A DNA stretch of 64,000 nt from Lepisosteus oculatus (GCF_040954835.1 NW_027167693.1:72001-136000); one strand, 5' to 3'. Shown: positions 31,364 to 46,264, numbered from the stretch's first letter. The notes: a model not told the origin generated them from the sequence alone. Translations and numbers: made by a program.

Positions 31364-34300
31364 ATGTCTGGTTTAGTTGAAGAATCGGCTAAGGTAAGTT
31401 TCAGGGTTTAATGGTGGGATGGCACCTGTGCTTTTTTCCCCCAACCGCTAGAATATGATTCGCACCAAACCCAAAAGAAATACTGCACAGTTCAGGAACT
31501 TCATCAACCTAGCAACTGTAAAATAAGCTTACAAACAACTGAATTGAAATGGCAAAAAGTTCAGAGAAAGGCACAAACTATGTTTACTTGGGGTTTACAA
31601 AATTAAAGCTAACTAAAACTGTAATGATAAACAATCATGCTGCCAATGGACAGAGAAATATCATGTTTTTTGAATAATGTATTATTTGTTACATAGGAAC
31701 CCAGTATAAGGGAATCCCTTGCGATCCTGTCTGCAGAGATAAAGGTAAGTATTGTTTTCTCTTTAGCTCTGTCACTCCAAGAAATATAATGAACATAAAT
31801 ATATTTGCCAATCTTTTCATAGTAATCCAAACAACTCTGCGTGTATCTGACATTTGTAATATTTATCTACCGCAGTATAATTCTTCTGGCAAGGCGATTG
31901 GTATTGTACCTTGAAAGAAAACTGATTGGAAATGTCATGTACTCTATGGTTTCTATTGATGTCAAGTGGCAAATGTTGACTGGTGATGTTATGTGAATCT
32001 TAGGAAATGGTCATTTTTCAATCGAGTCTATGTTTCTCAGAATTTGAGACAGACAGGTCAATCTCTGCAATCCGAGCTGAGGGCATTTCTTGGAATGGAA
32101 AGGTAAGAGCAACGTGTTCTTTGATATTCTCTTAAGACTCTTCGCCAGATTTAACGATGAAAAATGTAAATAATAATAACAAACATTATTTTATATAGTG
32201 CCTTGAAAGGTGGCTTCTTTACAGAATGACAAAACCAACTACAATAAATAATACACAAGATATGCATGATGACAATACACAGTTAGAGGAGACAGTAGAT
32301 GGTCATTGTCAGTGTATTCTGAAGGTAGTTTTCCAATTTTTTGGAACGGGGTAAAAGAGGCCAGCTCTACTAGAATCTTTGTCCTAACCAAAAATGTAAC
32401 AAAGTATAATAATAATATTAAAAATAATAATAATAAACTTTATCTATAGAGCACCTTTCATACAAATAGTGCTTTGGTGCTTTAAAAACCAAGCGTAAAA
32501 ATAAAATATTAAAATTGAGAGATATACTTTCAGTTGTAAAGGAAAATACAGCAATACAGTAAAGCAACATACATGTCAATTAAATAAATAAAAATTAGGA
32601 AAGTCGTAATAAAATAAGAACAATTAAAGAGAACTAAAAAAAGAAACAGAAATAGAAAGAACAAAGAACCACTTTAACTTAAAGCAACATTTTCAAATGT
32701 TTTTTTAAAACAATGTACCGAGCTTGACTGCCTAATAAAAAGTGGAAGTGAGTTTCATAATTTAGAAGCATAAAAACAAAAAGCAGCCTCTCCACTCTTT
32801 CTGCATTTCACATGTGGTATTTGCAGTAGGCCAGTATGTGCAGATCTCAGGTCACGTATAGGAACATATGAAGACAGACATTCAGTAAGGTACAGACGTG
32901 CTAGGTCGCTTAAAGCTTTAAAAACAAGTAAAAGAACTTTCAAATTTATCCTAGATAATACAGGTGACCAGTGAAGTTTTTTCAAAACAGGAATGATATT
33001 CTCTTTCTTGTATTTGTTAGGATCTGTGCTACTGCATTTCGAACAAGTAGTAAGGGATTTATTGTTTTCTTGGGAAGCCCACAAAACAGAGCATTATAAT
33101 CATATCCACATCAATGTGAGCAATGGAGAAGTCAAATTAACGTGTCTAAATATCATCTAGTTCTATCCCAGGGAAGAGGGCTGTTGCCTACACAGACGAC
33201 AAGACACAAAACGCTCAACTGTCCAAAACACGCATAAGGACATCAGTCAGGAGGAACAAGGTAAAGTGTTTTTTCTTCTTCACCATGGTCATGTAGTTTC
33301 ACTCCAAGCACTGTCATATGAAATAACTGTGGAAACGACCTCCCCAACATTTTGGGTTGTTGCATTTTGCTTCAATGAATTTTAACCTTTTCTTTTAGAC
33401 ATTAAGAGGAAGGACACATTCACCCTTGGTAGAGATTCAGTTGTTCTATGAGATGTCAAGGTGAGAATTAACCACTTCAGGGATAAGTCAATCCACATAA
33501 CTGAAAAAGGGGCAATGAACAGGATATGGGGATTTTGCTAGTTATAAAGTACAATAATCATCATTACATGATCTAAGACTACTGAAGTATAAGCTGTGTC
33601 CCTGACTGATTAATTAGCAAATTCATCTTTGTAGAGTGCAGCTACTATCTATTCAGTGGCATTTCCTTAAAACAATTGTATTCCCACATTCTGAATATGG
33701 AGTGAGATCATGTAGAGAATGTTGGACTTGTAATAACTAATTGAAGGATAATAATAATCAACAAAAGTGCTTAAAAGTATCAACAAATGCCTTCAAAGTA
33801 CTTGACACGTACTTTGCTTTCAAAAGTGAAACATAATTAATGCTTACGTAAGATTTCTCTTGACTTCTCAGGAGTATACTAACTCCAAGGACAAGTAACA
33901 TCACAAACCATTATTTAAGTGCTGATGTTGGAGCTGCAATACTACTACCAAGACAAAAACTGATACAGGTAACACTGCTTTCAGATTTCTAAGAATTGCT
34001 AAAATAGTATGTTTACAGAGCATTCAGAGTTGAGAATATGACAAGTTCCTACCATCTCAAACACTGCCAATCTAGAACAAAAAGAAAGTACTTGAACGCC
34101 TGCAGTAATCGAACACAAACCAGAACATATCAGTGCATGACAAGGAAATGTAGTCACAAAATGATTCTACCCTTTCAAGTCCCAAAAAGGACCGAGGAAC
34201 TTACCGGAGGCGATACCTGGATTTCAAACAGAGTACAATGTAGCCACTGTAGGGGAGAAGATCACAGAGAGCTCTTCTCAGATTGCTCAGAGTCAGCCCC

Positions 34301-34632
34301 AGCACCCTGTCCTGACTGAAGCAGACAAAGTGGTCAAACAGGTAGGTAGAAATGAGTAAGGAACAGAGAGTATGGTTATTCTTGCATTGTTTTGTTCGTC
34401 TGTCAAAGAAAAGAGTGCTTCTGACTTTTGTCAATGTTCATCTTTATTTTAGGAGAAGAACAAACGGTGGTATCACACTTTGCTCAGGTGTATGATACCA
34501 TGTGTGTACAGCAGACATCACCAAAGGAACAGGAGACACCTGAGTAGAGAACAAGAATATGAAAAGACTGATGAAAAAAAGCACCAGGAGAAATCCATTG
34601 AATATGCACAATCTCGTCCAGTATTTCAATGA
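31364..34632 (+). CDS. Array gene copy 5: unrecognised eight-exon gene, complete
   Basis: Exons 31364-31393, 31697-31744, 32041-32102, 33161-33260, 33399-33460, 33872-33968, 34180-34341, 34453-34632, about 246 codons. Phases at the joins are 0, 0, 2, 0, 2, 0, 0 and every exon is open in that frame; donors are GTAAGT-like and acceptors mostly pyrimidine-rich. The ATG has A at -3 and an in-frame TAA 15 bases before it. Exons 2-3 give an amphipathic coiled coil (IRESLAILSAEIK, SLQSELRAFL). Exons 4-5 are rich in arginine and lysine, exon 7 in glutamine and serine, and exon 8 is basic with a charged tail (EYEKTDEKKHQEK). I see no signal peptide, membrane span or enzyme motif and do not recognise the protein. 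Copy-specific changes: arginine to threonine in exon 3, cysteine to serine in exon 4, methionine to leucine in exon 6. Confidence 0.6.
32407..33140 (-). mobile_element. LINE remnant in intron 3 (U5)
   Basis: Frame 33084-32755. Confidence 0.7.
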
Positions 34633-35520
34633 AAAGTTTCAGTGTTGTTTTTAGTGTCGTCGTATTGCATAATTTTAAAACAATGTGTCTTGTTTAATGA
34701 ACAATTTCATTTACTTTAGTAAAAAGTGTTGTTTACTGTAGTCCTAGCATGGATGCAATTGTTAGAAAAAACGGGAATGAAAAACTGAATGTTTCATACA
34801 ATATGGGTTTGTGTTAACCCACACACCAAAGTGAAATGTTTGATTACGTTTACAAGACATAACACATAGTTCAGTTGAGTGTGAAAGGGAACAACAGAGA
34901 AAGTCACAAACAAAACATTTGTGAAGGACTTGATGAATGTTTTTTCTTTAGAAATGACAAAAAATAAAGAATTTTTCAACAAGATGTCTTTCTATAGCGA
35001 GTTTCATTTGAGATAGTCTTTTCTTAGAAGTGCAAGAGTGGTATTCCCTACAACTTATTCCCCAATTTGATCATTCTCAGAAATTAGGAGACGGAAACCA
35101 CACCTACTGTAATATTAGACCTTGTAACAAGGCAACTAGGTTTCAATGGCTTAAAAGGTGCAGAAAGAGGCTCATGTATAATGACCTCCAGTGTCCCACA
35201 GGTTTCCCAAATCATTTCTTAGAGTATGGAAAAAGAGGAAATAAAGTGTCTACAGAAAGCGTATACCCCCTTGAACTTTGTTCAGTTTGTTGCGCCAGTG
35301 CCCGAGTTTCATGCAATTAAATGAGGACCTCTATCTCACACCACATATGTTATACTTTCAATGGGAAAAAAGGAAATATTACAATTGTATACATTTTCAC
35401 CCACATGTTAATATTTGGTAGAAGCCCTTTTCACATCAATTTCAGCTGTGAGTCTGTTGGTAATGGGCTCCACCACCTCTGCACCAACAAGATTTGATAA
35501 TATTTGAGAATTTCAGAAGT

Positions 35521-35550
35521 CTGTCTGGTTTAGCTGAAGAATCAGCTAAG
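35521..35550 (+). other. Exon-1-like duplicate in U5
   Basis: CTG at the start position; donor intact. Confidence 0.55.
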
Positions 35551-36093
35551 GTAAGTTTCAGGAAGAGCATCTGATTTCTTTCAATAAAGCAGAACAGAGA
35601 AAAAACACACAATACAAAATCATGAGAATTTGTATCCATATGACACTTTGACTCGAATACTTTTATCAGACCTACACAGAGTATATACTGTACACACTTT
35701 TTCAGCCCAGGTTTATACATTTGGATCTGCCATTTGTAGGTGTTTTTGTGTCTTAGCTCAACACTGTGAAACCTGTAGTTACAAACATGGAGGATGAAGA
35801 CATGAAGACATATATTGTACCTCTGACCGGCCTACCTTCCAAGAGGTGAAAGATGAAACTTTTCCTTTATCGTCAACTCAGTGAATGTCTCTAAACTTTC
35901 GAAAGCTGTAACAAAGAATAAGTTAAAAAACTTATTTTCATTGGACCCACAGAAAAGTCAAAGTTGTCCATAGAAATGCCCGTCTAAATCAGAAATCTAC
36001 AGCACAAAGGCAGTGGCCTTTCGGGACATAAAAATGAAATCAGACTTTACTCAGACGAATTGCCCTTGGTCACGGACATCTTGCTATCAGTCA

Positions 36094-36324
36094 CTACAAA
36101 GATGTTTTCTCTCGTGCCATGGCTTGCCTGACTTGCTTCTTCTGCTGGATGGCTTCTGGTCGCTGGTCAGGATCGACAGCCAGCATGTCCTGGAGCAGTG
36201 TCCTTAGCTCCGTGCTTATGGCTCTATTTACTTTCAGGGGGATGTGGAACTGCAGCCAGGGGTTCTCATCCAGGGCCTCTCCAACAGGCCCTGACAGACA
36301 TATGCTCCTGTATCGGAAACACAC
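36094..36324 (-). pseudogene. Orphan kinase C-terminal exon (U6)
   Basis: Open, amino acids as in U2. Confidence 0.6.
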
Positions 36325-37180
36325 TTTAGTTCAATTCTAAAATATTTCTCATAGGACTGAAGGAACCTTTGCCTGTTAAGAGTTAACAATTAGGTCCTCA
36401 AGAACTGTTTTACGGTTTTCTACACTCCTGGCTGGCCAAGGTCTCTTTAAGGTCTCTTAAGTGGAGGTGTAACTCATGTATCCTACATGTGATTTAGCAA
36501 CATGAAAGGGAATAGCTTCTTATCGGATTATGGTCTTGGTTAACTGCCTAAGGCTGACCTAAGTGCCTAACTTTCTGACTTTCTTTATACCTTATATGTT
36601 AAGAAGCTTCTTCTGACCAATCAGAAATGTATGCTTTATGTATGAACATTTTGCTCATCAAAGTGAGTGAGAGACAAGGTTAACAGAAATTAGCCACGGC
36701 AGTAAATGACAGCATATTTTTGGGTTCTTAAATGGTCTCTACCTGGCACACCTGCAGTGCAAACTGACACACACTGTTTAGAGAAACAGCTACTCTATTA
36801 CTAATATTAATGAAACATTTCTTATTCTATGGAACAAAAACAAACAGTAAAACTAAAACACAGATCTCTTAGCTTCCTATTTCATGAACCAGATGACTGA
36901 ATGACCAAGCCTAGCTAGTAGCCAGAACCCCAGTTAACCCTCCGTAACACAAAGTTGAACCACACGACAGGAACTCTTTCAAACTGAGTGAAAATCATAA
37001 ATGGATCCATAACTTTACATCAATTTACTATGTTGTGCCAATACCTGCATTTACATTTAGAACGAATGATGTCATAGAACCAGCATCACACCAGTTCCAG
37101 GTGTCTCCAAGGAGACAACAGAACTTCAGTTGTGTTTGCTAAAATACACACTTTGAAACATACTGTAACACTTAGTTAAC

Positions 37181-40100
37181 ATGTCTGGTTTAGTTGAAGA
37201 ATCGGCTAAGGTAAGTTTCAGGGTTTAATGGTGGGATGGCACCTGTGCTTTTTTCCCCCAACCGCTAGAATATGATTTGCACCAGACCCAAAAGAAATAC
37301 TGCACAGTTCAGGAACTTCATCAACCTAGCAACTGTAAAATAAGCTTACAAACAACTGAACTGAAATGCCAAAAAGTTCAGAGAAAGGCACAAACTATGT
37401 TTACTTGGGGTTTACAAAATTAAAGCTAACTAAAACTGTAATGATAAACAATCATGCTGCCAATGGACAGAGAAATATCATGTTTTTTGAATAATGTATT
37501 ATTTGTTACATAGGAACCCAGTATAAGGGAATCCCTTGCGATCCTGTCTGCAGAGATAAAGGTAAGTATTGTTTTCTCTTTAGCTCTGTCACTCCAAGAA
37601 ATATAATGAACATAAATATATTTGCCAATCTTTTCATAGTAATCCAAACAACTCTGCGTGTATCTGACATTTGTAATATTTATCTACCGCAGTATAACTC
37701 TTCTGGCAAGGCGATTGGTATTGTACCTTGAAAGAAAACTGATTGGAAATGTCATGTACTCTATGGTTTCTATTGATGTCAAGTGGCAAATGTTGACTGG
37801 TGATGTTATGTGAATCTTAGGAAATGGTCATTTTTCAATCGAGTCTATGTTTCTCAGAATTTGAGACAGAGAGGTCAATCTCTGCAATCCGAGCTGAGGG
37901 CATTTCTTGGAATGGAAAGGTAAGAGCAACGTGTTCTTTGATATTCTCTTAAGACTTCGCCAGATTTAACGATGAAAAATGTAAATAATAATAACAAACA
38001 TTATTTTATATAGTGCCTTGAAAGGTGGCTTCTTTACAGAATGACAAAACCAACTACAATAAATAATACACAAGATATGCATGATGACAATACACAGTTA
38101 GAGGAGACAGTAGATGGTCATTGTCAGTGTATTCTGAAGGTAGTTTTCCAATTTTTTGGAACGGGGTAAAAGAGGCCACCTCTACTAGAATCTTTGTCCT
38201 AACCAAAAATGTAACAAAGTATAATAATAATATTAAAAATAATAATAATAAACTTTATCTATAGAGCACCTTTCATACAAATAGTGCTTTGGTGCTTTAA
38301 AAACCAAGCGTAAAAATAAAATATTAAAATTGAGAGATATACTTTCAGTTGTAAAGGAAAATACAGCAATACAGTAAAGCAACATACATGTCAATTAAAT
38401 AAATAAAAATTAGGAAAGTCGTAATAAAATAAGAACAATTAAAGAGAACTAAAAAAAGAAACAGAAATAGAAAGAACAAAGAACCACTTTAACTTAAAGC
38501 AACATTTTCAAATGTTTTTTTAAAACAATGTACCGAGCTTGACTGCCTAATAAAAAGTGGAAGTGAGTTTCATAATTTAGAAGCATAAAAACAAAAAGCA
38601 GCCTCTCCACTCTTTCTGCATTTCACATGTGGTATTTGCAGTAGGCCAGTATGTGCAGATCTCAGGTCACATATAGGAACATATGAAGACAGACATTCAG
38701 TAAGGTACAGACGTGCTAGGTCGCTTAAAGCTTTAAAAACAAGTAAAAGAACTTTCAAATTTATCCTCGATAATACAGGTGACCAGTGAAGTTTTTTCAA
38801 AACAGGAATGATATTCTCTTTCTTGTATTTGTTAGGATCTGTGCTACTGCATTTCGAACAAGTAGTACGGGATTTATTGTTTTCTTGGGAAGCCCACAAA
38901 ACAGAGCATTATAATCATATCCACATCAATGTGAGCAATGGAGAAGTCAAATTAACGTGTCTAAATATCATCTAGTTCTATCCCAGGGAAGAGGGCTGTT
39001 GCCTACACAGACGACAAGACACAAAACGCTCAACTGTGCAAAACACGCATAAGGACATCAGTCAGGAGGAACAAGGTAAAGTGTTTTTTCTTCTTCACCA
39101 TGGTCATGTAGTTTCACTCCAAGCACTGTCATATGAAATAACTGTGGAAACGACCTCCCCAACATTTTGGGTTGTTGCATTTTGCTTCAATGAATTTTAA
39201 CCTTTTCTTTTAGACATTAAGAGGAAGGACACATTCACCCTTGGTAGAGATTCAGTTGTTCTATGAGATGTCAAGGTGAGAATTAACCACTTCAGGGATA
39301 AGTCAATCCACATAACTGAAAAAGGGGCAATGAACAGGATATGGGGATTTTGCTAGTTATAAAGTACAATAATCATCATTACATGATCTAAGACTACTGA
39401 AGTATAAGCTGTGTCCCTGACTGATTAATTAGCAAATTCATCTTTGTAGAGTGCAGCTACTATCTATTCAGTGGCATTTCCTTAAAACAATTGTATTCCC
39501 ACATTCTGAATATGGAGTGAGATCATGTAGAGAATGTTGGACTTGTAATAACTTATTGAAGGATAATAATAATCAACGAAAGTGCTTAAAAGTATCAACA
39601 AATGCCTTCAAAGTACTTGACACGTACTTTGCTTTCAAAAGTGAAACATAATTAATGCTTACGTAAGATTTCTCTTGACTTCTCAGGAGTATACTAACTC
39701 CAAGGACAAGTAACATCACAAACCATTATTTAAGTGCTGATGTTGGAGCTGCAATACTACTACCAAGACAAAAACTGATACAGGTAACACTGTTTTCAGA
39801 TTTCTAAGAATTGCTAAAATAGTATGTTTACAGAGCATTCAGAGTTGAGAATATGACAAGTTCCTACCATCTCAAACACTGCCAATCTAGAACAAAAAAG
39901 AAAGTACTTGAACGCCTGCAGTAATCGAACACAAACCAGAACATATCAGTGCATGACAAGGAAATGTAGTCACAAAATGATTCTACCCTTTCAAGTCCCA
40001 AAAAGGACCGAGGAACTTACCGGAGGCGATACCTGGATTTCAAACAGAGTACAATGTAGCCACTGTAGGGGAGAAGATCACAGAGAGCTCTTCTCAGATT

Positions 40101-40448
40101 GCTCAGAGTCAGCCCCAGCACCCTGTCCTGACTGAAGCAGACAAAGTGGTCAAACAGGTAGGTAGAAATGAGTAAGGAACAGAGAGTATGGTTATTCTTG
40201 CATTGTTTTGTTCGTCTGTCAAAGAAAAGAGTGCTTCTGACTTTTGTCAATGTTCATCTTTATTTTAGGAGAAGAACAAACGGTGGTATCACACTTTGCT
40301 CAAGTGTATGATACCATGTGTGTACAGCAGACATCACCAAAGGAACAGGAGACACCTGAGTAGAGAACAAGAATATGAAAAGACTGATGAAAAAAAGCAC
40401 CAGGAGAAATCCATTGAATATGCACAATCTCGTCCAGTATTTCAATGA
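37181..40448 (+). CDS. Array gene copy 6, complete
   Basis: Exons 37181-37210, 37514-37561, 37858-37919, 38976-39075, 39214-39275, 39687-39783, 39996-40157, 40269-40448. The extra A of this unit lies in intron 6 and does not touch the frame. Methionine to leucine in exon 6 as in copies 5 and 7; exon 8 has the lysine form LLKCM. Confidence 0.6.
38222..38955 (-). mobile_element. LINE remnant in intron 3 (U6)
   Basis: Frame 38899-38570, with two amino-acid changes relative to U2. Confidence 0.7.
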
Positions 40449-41336
40449 AAAGTTTCAGTGTTGTTTTTAGTGTCGTCGTATTGCATACATTTAAAACAAT
40501 GTGTCTTGTTTAATTAACAATTTGATTTACTTTAGTAAAAAGTGTTGTTTACTGTAGTCCTAGCATGGATGCAATTGTTAGAAAAAACTTGAATGAAAAA
40601 CTGAATGTTTCATAGAATATGGGTTTGTGTTAACCCACACACCTAGGTGAAATGTTTGATTACGTTTACAAGACATAACACATAGTTCAGTTGAGTGTGA
40701 AAGGGAACAAAAGAGAAAGTCACAAACAAAACATTTGTGAAGGACTTGATGAATGTTTTTTCTTTAGAAATGACAAAAAATAAAGAATTTTTCAACAAGA
40801 TGTCTTTCTATAGCGAGTTTCATTTGAGATAGTCTTTTCTTAGAAGTGCAAGAGTGGTATTCCCTACAACTTATTCCCCAATTTGATCATTCTCAGAAAT
40901 TAGGAGACGGAAACCACACCTACTGTAATATTAGACCTTGTAACAAGGCAACTAGGTTTCAATGGCTTAAAAGGTGCAGAAAGAGGCTCATGTATAATGA
41001 CCTCCAGTGTCCCACAGGTTTCCCAAATCATTTCTTAGTGTATGGAAAAAGAGGAAATAAAGTGTCTACAGAAAGCGTATACCCCCTTGAACTTTGTTCA
41101 GTTTGTTGCGCCAGTGCCCGAGTTTCATGCAATTAAATGAGGACCTCTATCTCACACCACATATGTTATACTTTCAATGGGAAAAAAGGAAATATTACAA
41201 TTGTATACATTTTCACCCACATGTTAATATTTGGTAGAAGCCCTTTTCACAGCAATTTCAGCTGTGAGTCTGTTGGTAATGGGCTCCACCACCTCTGCAC
41301 CAACAAGATTTGATAATATTTGAGAATTTCAGAAGT

Positions 41337-41366
41337 CTGTCTGGTTTAGCTGAAGAATCAGCTAAG
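41337..41366 (+). other. Exon-1-like duplicate in U6
   Basis: CTG at the start position; donor intact. Confidence 0.55.
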
Positions 41367-41909
41367 GTAAGTTTCAGGAAGAGCATCTGATTTCTTTCAA
41401 TAAAGCAGAACAGAGAAAAAACACACAATACAAAATCATGAGAATTTGTATCCATATGACACTTTGACTCGAATACTTTTATCAGACCTACACAGAGTAT
41501 ATACTGTACACACTTTTTCAGCCCAGGTTTATACATTTGGATCTGCCATTTGTAGGTGTTTTTGTGTCTTAGCTCAACACTGTGAAACCTGTAGTTACAA
41601 ACATGGAGGATGAAGACATGAAGACATATATTGTACCTCTGACCGGCCTACCTTCCAAGAGGTGAAAGATGAAACTTTTCCTTTATCGTCAACTCAGTGA
41701 ATGTCTCTAAACTTTCGAAAGCTGTAACAAAGAATAAGTTAAAAAACTTATTTTCATTGGACCCACAGAAAAGTCAAAGTTGTCCATAGAAATGCCCGTC
41801 TAAATCAGAAATCTACAGCACAAAGGCAGTGGCCTTTCGGGACATAAAAATGAAATCAGACTTTACTCAGACGAATTGCCCTTGGTCACGGACATCTTGC
41901 TATCAGTCA

Positions 41910-42140
41910 CTACAAAGATGTTTTCTCTCGTGCCATGGCTTGCCTGACTTGCTTCTTCTGCTGGATGGCTTCTGGTCGCTGGTCAGGATCGACAGCCAGC
42001 ATGTCCTGGAGCAGTGTCCTTAGCTCCGTGCTTATGGCTCTATTTACTTTCAGGGGGATGTGGAACTGCAGCCAGGGGTTCTCATCCAGGGCCTCTCCAA
42101 CAGGCCCTGACAGACATATGCTCCTGTATCGGAAACACAC
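41910..42140 (-). pseudogene. Orphan kinase C-terminal exon (U7)
   Basis: Open, amino acids as in U2. Confidence 0.6.
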
Positions 42141-42996
42141 TTTAGTTCAATTCTAAAATATTTCTCATAGGACTGAAGGAACCTTTGCCTGTTAAGAGTT
42201 AACAATTAGGTCCTCAAGAACTGTTTTACGGTTTTCTACACTCCTGGCTGGCCAAGGTCTCTTTAAGGTCTCTTAAGTGGAGGTGTAACTCATGTATCCT
42301 ACATGTGATTTAGCAACATGAAAGGGAATAGCTTCTTATCGGATTATGGTCTTGGTTAACTGCCTAAGGCTGACCTAAGTGCCTAACTTTCTGACTTTCT
42401 TTATACCTTATATGTTAAGAAGCTTCTTCTGACCAATCAGAAATGTATGCTTTATGTATGAACATTTTGCTCATCAAAGTGAGTGAGAGACAAGGTTAAC
42501 AGAAATTAGCCACGGCAGTAAATGACAGCATATTTTTGGGTTCTTAAATGGTCTCTACCTGGCACACCTGCAGTGCAAACTGACACACACTGTTTAGAGA
42601 AACAGCTACTCTATTACTAATATTAATGAAACATTTCTTATTCTATGGAACAAAAACAAACAGTAAAACTAAAACACAGATCTCTTAGCTTCCTATTTCA
42701 TGAACCAGATGACTGAATGACCAAGCCTAGCTAGTAGCCAGAACCCCAGTTAACCCTCCGTAACACAAAGTTGAACCACACGACAGGAACTCTTTCAAAC
42801 TGAGTGAAAATCATAAATGGATCCATAACTTTACATCAATTTACTATGTTGTGCCAATACCTGCATTTACATTTAGAACGAATGATGTCATAGAACCAGC
42901 ATCACACCAGTTCCAGGTGTCTCCAAGGAGACAACAGAACTTCAGTTGTGTTTGCTAAAATACACACTTTGAAACATACTGTAACACTTAGTTAAC

Positions 42997-45900
42997 ATGT
43001 CTGGTTTAGTTGAAGAATCGGCTAAGGTAAGTTTCAGGGTTTAATGGTGGGATGGCACCTGTGCTTTTTTCCCCCAACCGCTAGAATATGATTTGCACCA
43101 GACCCAAAAGAAATACTGCACAGTTCAGGAACTTCATCAACCTAGCAACTGTAAAATAAGCTTACAAACAACTGAACTGAAATGCCAAAAAGTTCAGAGA
43201 AAGGCACAAACTATGTTTACTTGGGGTTTACAAAATTAAAGCTAACTAAAACTGTAATGATAAACAATCATGCTGCCAATGGACAGAGAAATATCATGTT
43301 TTTTGAATAATGTATTATTTGTTACATAGGAACCCAGTATAAGGGAATCCCTTGCGATCCTGTCTGCAGAGATAAAGGTAAGTATTGTTTTCTCTTTAGC
43401 TCTGTCACTCCAAGAAATATAATGAACATAAATATATTTGCCAATCTTTTCATAGTAATCCAAACAACTCTGCGTGTATCTGACATTTGTAATATTTATC
43501 TACCGCAGTATAACTCTTCTGGCAAGGCGATTGGTATTGTACCTTGAAAGAAAACTGATTGGAAATGTCATGTACTCTATGGTTTCTATTGATGTCAAGT
43601 GGCAAATGTTGACTGGTGATGTTATGTGAATCTTAGGAAATGGTCATTTTTCAATCGAGTCTATGTTTCTCAGAATTTGAGACAGAGAGGTCAATCTCTG
43701 CAATCCGAGCTGAGGGCATTTCTTGGAATGGAAAGGTAAGAGCAACGTGTTCTTTGATATTCTCTTAAGACTTCGCCAGATTTAACGATGAAAAATGTAA
43801 ATAATAATAACAAACATTATTTTATATAGTGCCTTGAAAGGTGGCTTCTTTACAGAATGACAAAACCAACTACAATAAATAATACACAAGATATGCATGA
43901 TGACAATACACAGTTAGAGGAGACAGTAGATGGTCATTGTCAGTGTATTCTGAAGGTAGTTTTCCAATTTTTTGGAACGGGGTAAAAGAGGCCACCTCTA
44001 CTAGAATCTTTGTCCTAACCAAAAATGTAACAAAGTATAATAATAATATTAAAAATAATAATAATAAACTTTATCTATAGAGCACCTTTCATACAAATAG
44101 TGCTTTGGTGCTTTAAAAACCAAGCGTAAAAATAAAATATTAAAATTGAGAGATATACTTTCAGTTGTAAAGGAAAATACAGCAATACAGTAAAGCAACA
44201 TACATGTCAATTAAATAAATAAAAATTAGGAAAGTCGTAATAAAATAAGAACAATTAAAGAGAACTAAAAAAAGAAACAGAAATAGAAAGAACAAAGAAC
44301 CACTTTAACTTAAAGCAACATTTTCAAATGTTTTTTTAAAACAATGTACCGAGCTTGACTGCCTAATAAAAAGTGGAAGTGAGTTTCATAATTTAGAAGC
44401 ATAAAAACAAAAAGCAGCCTCTCCACTCTTTCTGCATTTCACATGTGGTATTTGCAGTAGGCCAGTATGTGCAGATCTCAGGTCACGTATAGGAACATAT
44501 GAAGACAGACATTCAGTAAGGTACAGACGTGCTAGGTCGCTTAAAGCTTTAAAAACAAGTAAAAGAACTTTCAAATTTATCCTAGATAATACAGGTGACC
44601 AGTGAAGTTTTTTCAAAACAGGAATGATATTCTCTTTCTTGTATTTGTTAGGATCTGTGCTACTGCATTTCGAACAAGTAGTACGGGATTTATTGTTTTC
44701 TTGGGAAGCCCACAAAACAGAGCATTATAATCATATCCACATCAATGTGAGCAATGGAGAAGTCAAATTAACGTGTCTAAATATCATCTAGTTCTATCCC
44801 AGGGAAGAGGGCTGTTGCCTACACAGACGACAAGACACAAAACGCTCAACTGTGCAAAACACGCATAAGGACATCAATCAGGAGGAACAAGGTAAAGTGT
44901 TTTTTCTTCTTCACCATGGTCATGTAGTTTCACTCCAAGCACTGTCATATGAAATAACTGTGGAAACGACCTCCCCAACATTTTGGGTTGTTGCATTTTG
45001 CTTCAATGAATTTTAACCTTTTCTTTTAGACATTAAGAGGAAGGACACATTCACCCTTGGTAGAGATTCAGTTGTTCTATGAGATGTCAAGGTGAGAATT
45101 AACCACTTCAGGGATAAGTCAATCCACATAACTGAAAAAGGGGCAATGAACAGGATATGGGGATTTTGCTAGTTATAAAGTACAATAATCATCATTACAT
45201 GATCTAAGACTACTGAAGTATAAGCTGTGTCCCTGACTGATTAATTAGCAAATTCATCTTTGTAGAGTGCAGCTACTATCTATTCAGTGGCATTTCCTTA
45301 AAACAATTGTATTCCCACATTCTGAATATGGAGTGAGATCATGTAGAGAATGTTGGACTTGTAATAACTTATTGAAGGATAATAATAATCAACGAAAGTG
45401 CTTAAAAGTATCAACAAATGCCTTCAAAGTACTTGACACGTACTTTGCTTTCAAAAGTGAAACATAATTAATGCTTACGTAAGATTTCTCTTGACTTCTC
45501 AGGAGTATACTAACTCCAAGGACAAGTAACATCACAAACCATTATTTAAGTGCTGATGTTGGAGCTGCAATACTACTACCAAGACAAAAACTGATACAGG
45601 TAACACTGTTTTCAGATTTCTAAGAATTGCTAAAATAGTATGTTTACAGAGCATTCAGAGTTGAGAATATGACAAGTTCCTACCATCTCAAACACTGCCA
45701 ATCTAGAACAAAAAAGAAAGTACTTGAACGCCTGCAGTAATCGAACACAAACCAGAACATATCAGTGCATGACAAGGAAATGTAGTCACAAAATGATTCT
45801 ACCCTTTCAAGTCCCAAAAAGGACCGAGGAACTTACCGGAGGCGATACCTGGATTTCAAACAGAGTACAATGTAGCCACTGTAGGGGAGAAGATCACAGA

Positions 45901-46264
45901 GAGCTCTTCTCAGATTGCTCAGAGTCAGCCCCAGCACCCTGTCCTGACTGAAGCAGACAAAGTGGTCAAACAGGTAGGTAGAAATGAGTAAGGAACAGAG
46001 AGTATGGTTATTCTTGCATTGTTTTGTTCGTCTGTCAAAGAAAAGAGTGCTTCTGACTTTTGTCAATGTTCATCTTTATTTTAGGAGAAGAACAAACGGT
46101 GGTATCACACTTTGCTCAAGTGTATGATACCATGTGTGTACAGCAGACATCACCAAAGGAACAGGAGACACCTGAGTAGAGAACAAGAATATGAAAAGAC
46201 TGATGAAAAAAAGCACCAGGAGAAATCCATTGAATATGCACAATCTCGTCCAGTATTTCAATGA
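42997..46264 (+). CDS. Array gene copy 7, complete
   Basis: Exons 42997-43026, 43330-43377, 43674-43735, 44792-44891, 45030-45091, 45503-45599, 45812-45973, 46085-46264. Valine to isoleucine near the end of exon 4 is private to this copy; otherwise as copy 6. Confidence 0.6.
44038..44771 (-). mobile_element. LINE remnant in intron 3 (U7)
   Basis: Frame 44715-44386. Confidence 0.7.

Larger units (their letters stand above)
29341..35907 (+). repeat. Tandem unit U5 (6567 bp)
   Basis: The full LINE-bearing form: kinase exon, LINE, gene and no deletions. It exceeds the 5816-bp unit by 751 bp, which is the LINE plus target bases. Confidence 0.95.
35908..41723 (+). repeat. Tandem unit U6 (5816 bp)
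   Basis: Basic unit without LINE or hairpin. Variants shared only with U7 include one extra A in intron 6, a 3-base loss in intron 3 (AAGACTTCGCC) and CACCTAGGTG in the 3' UTR. Confidence 0.95.
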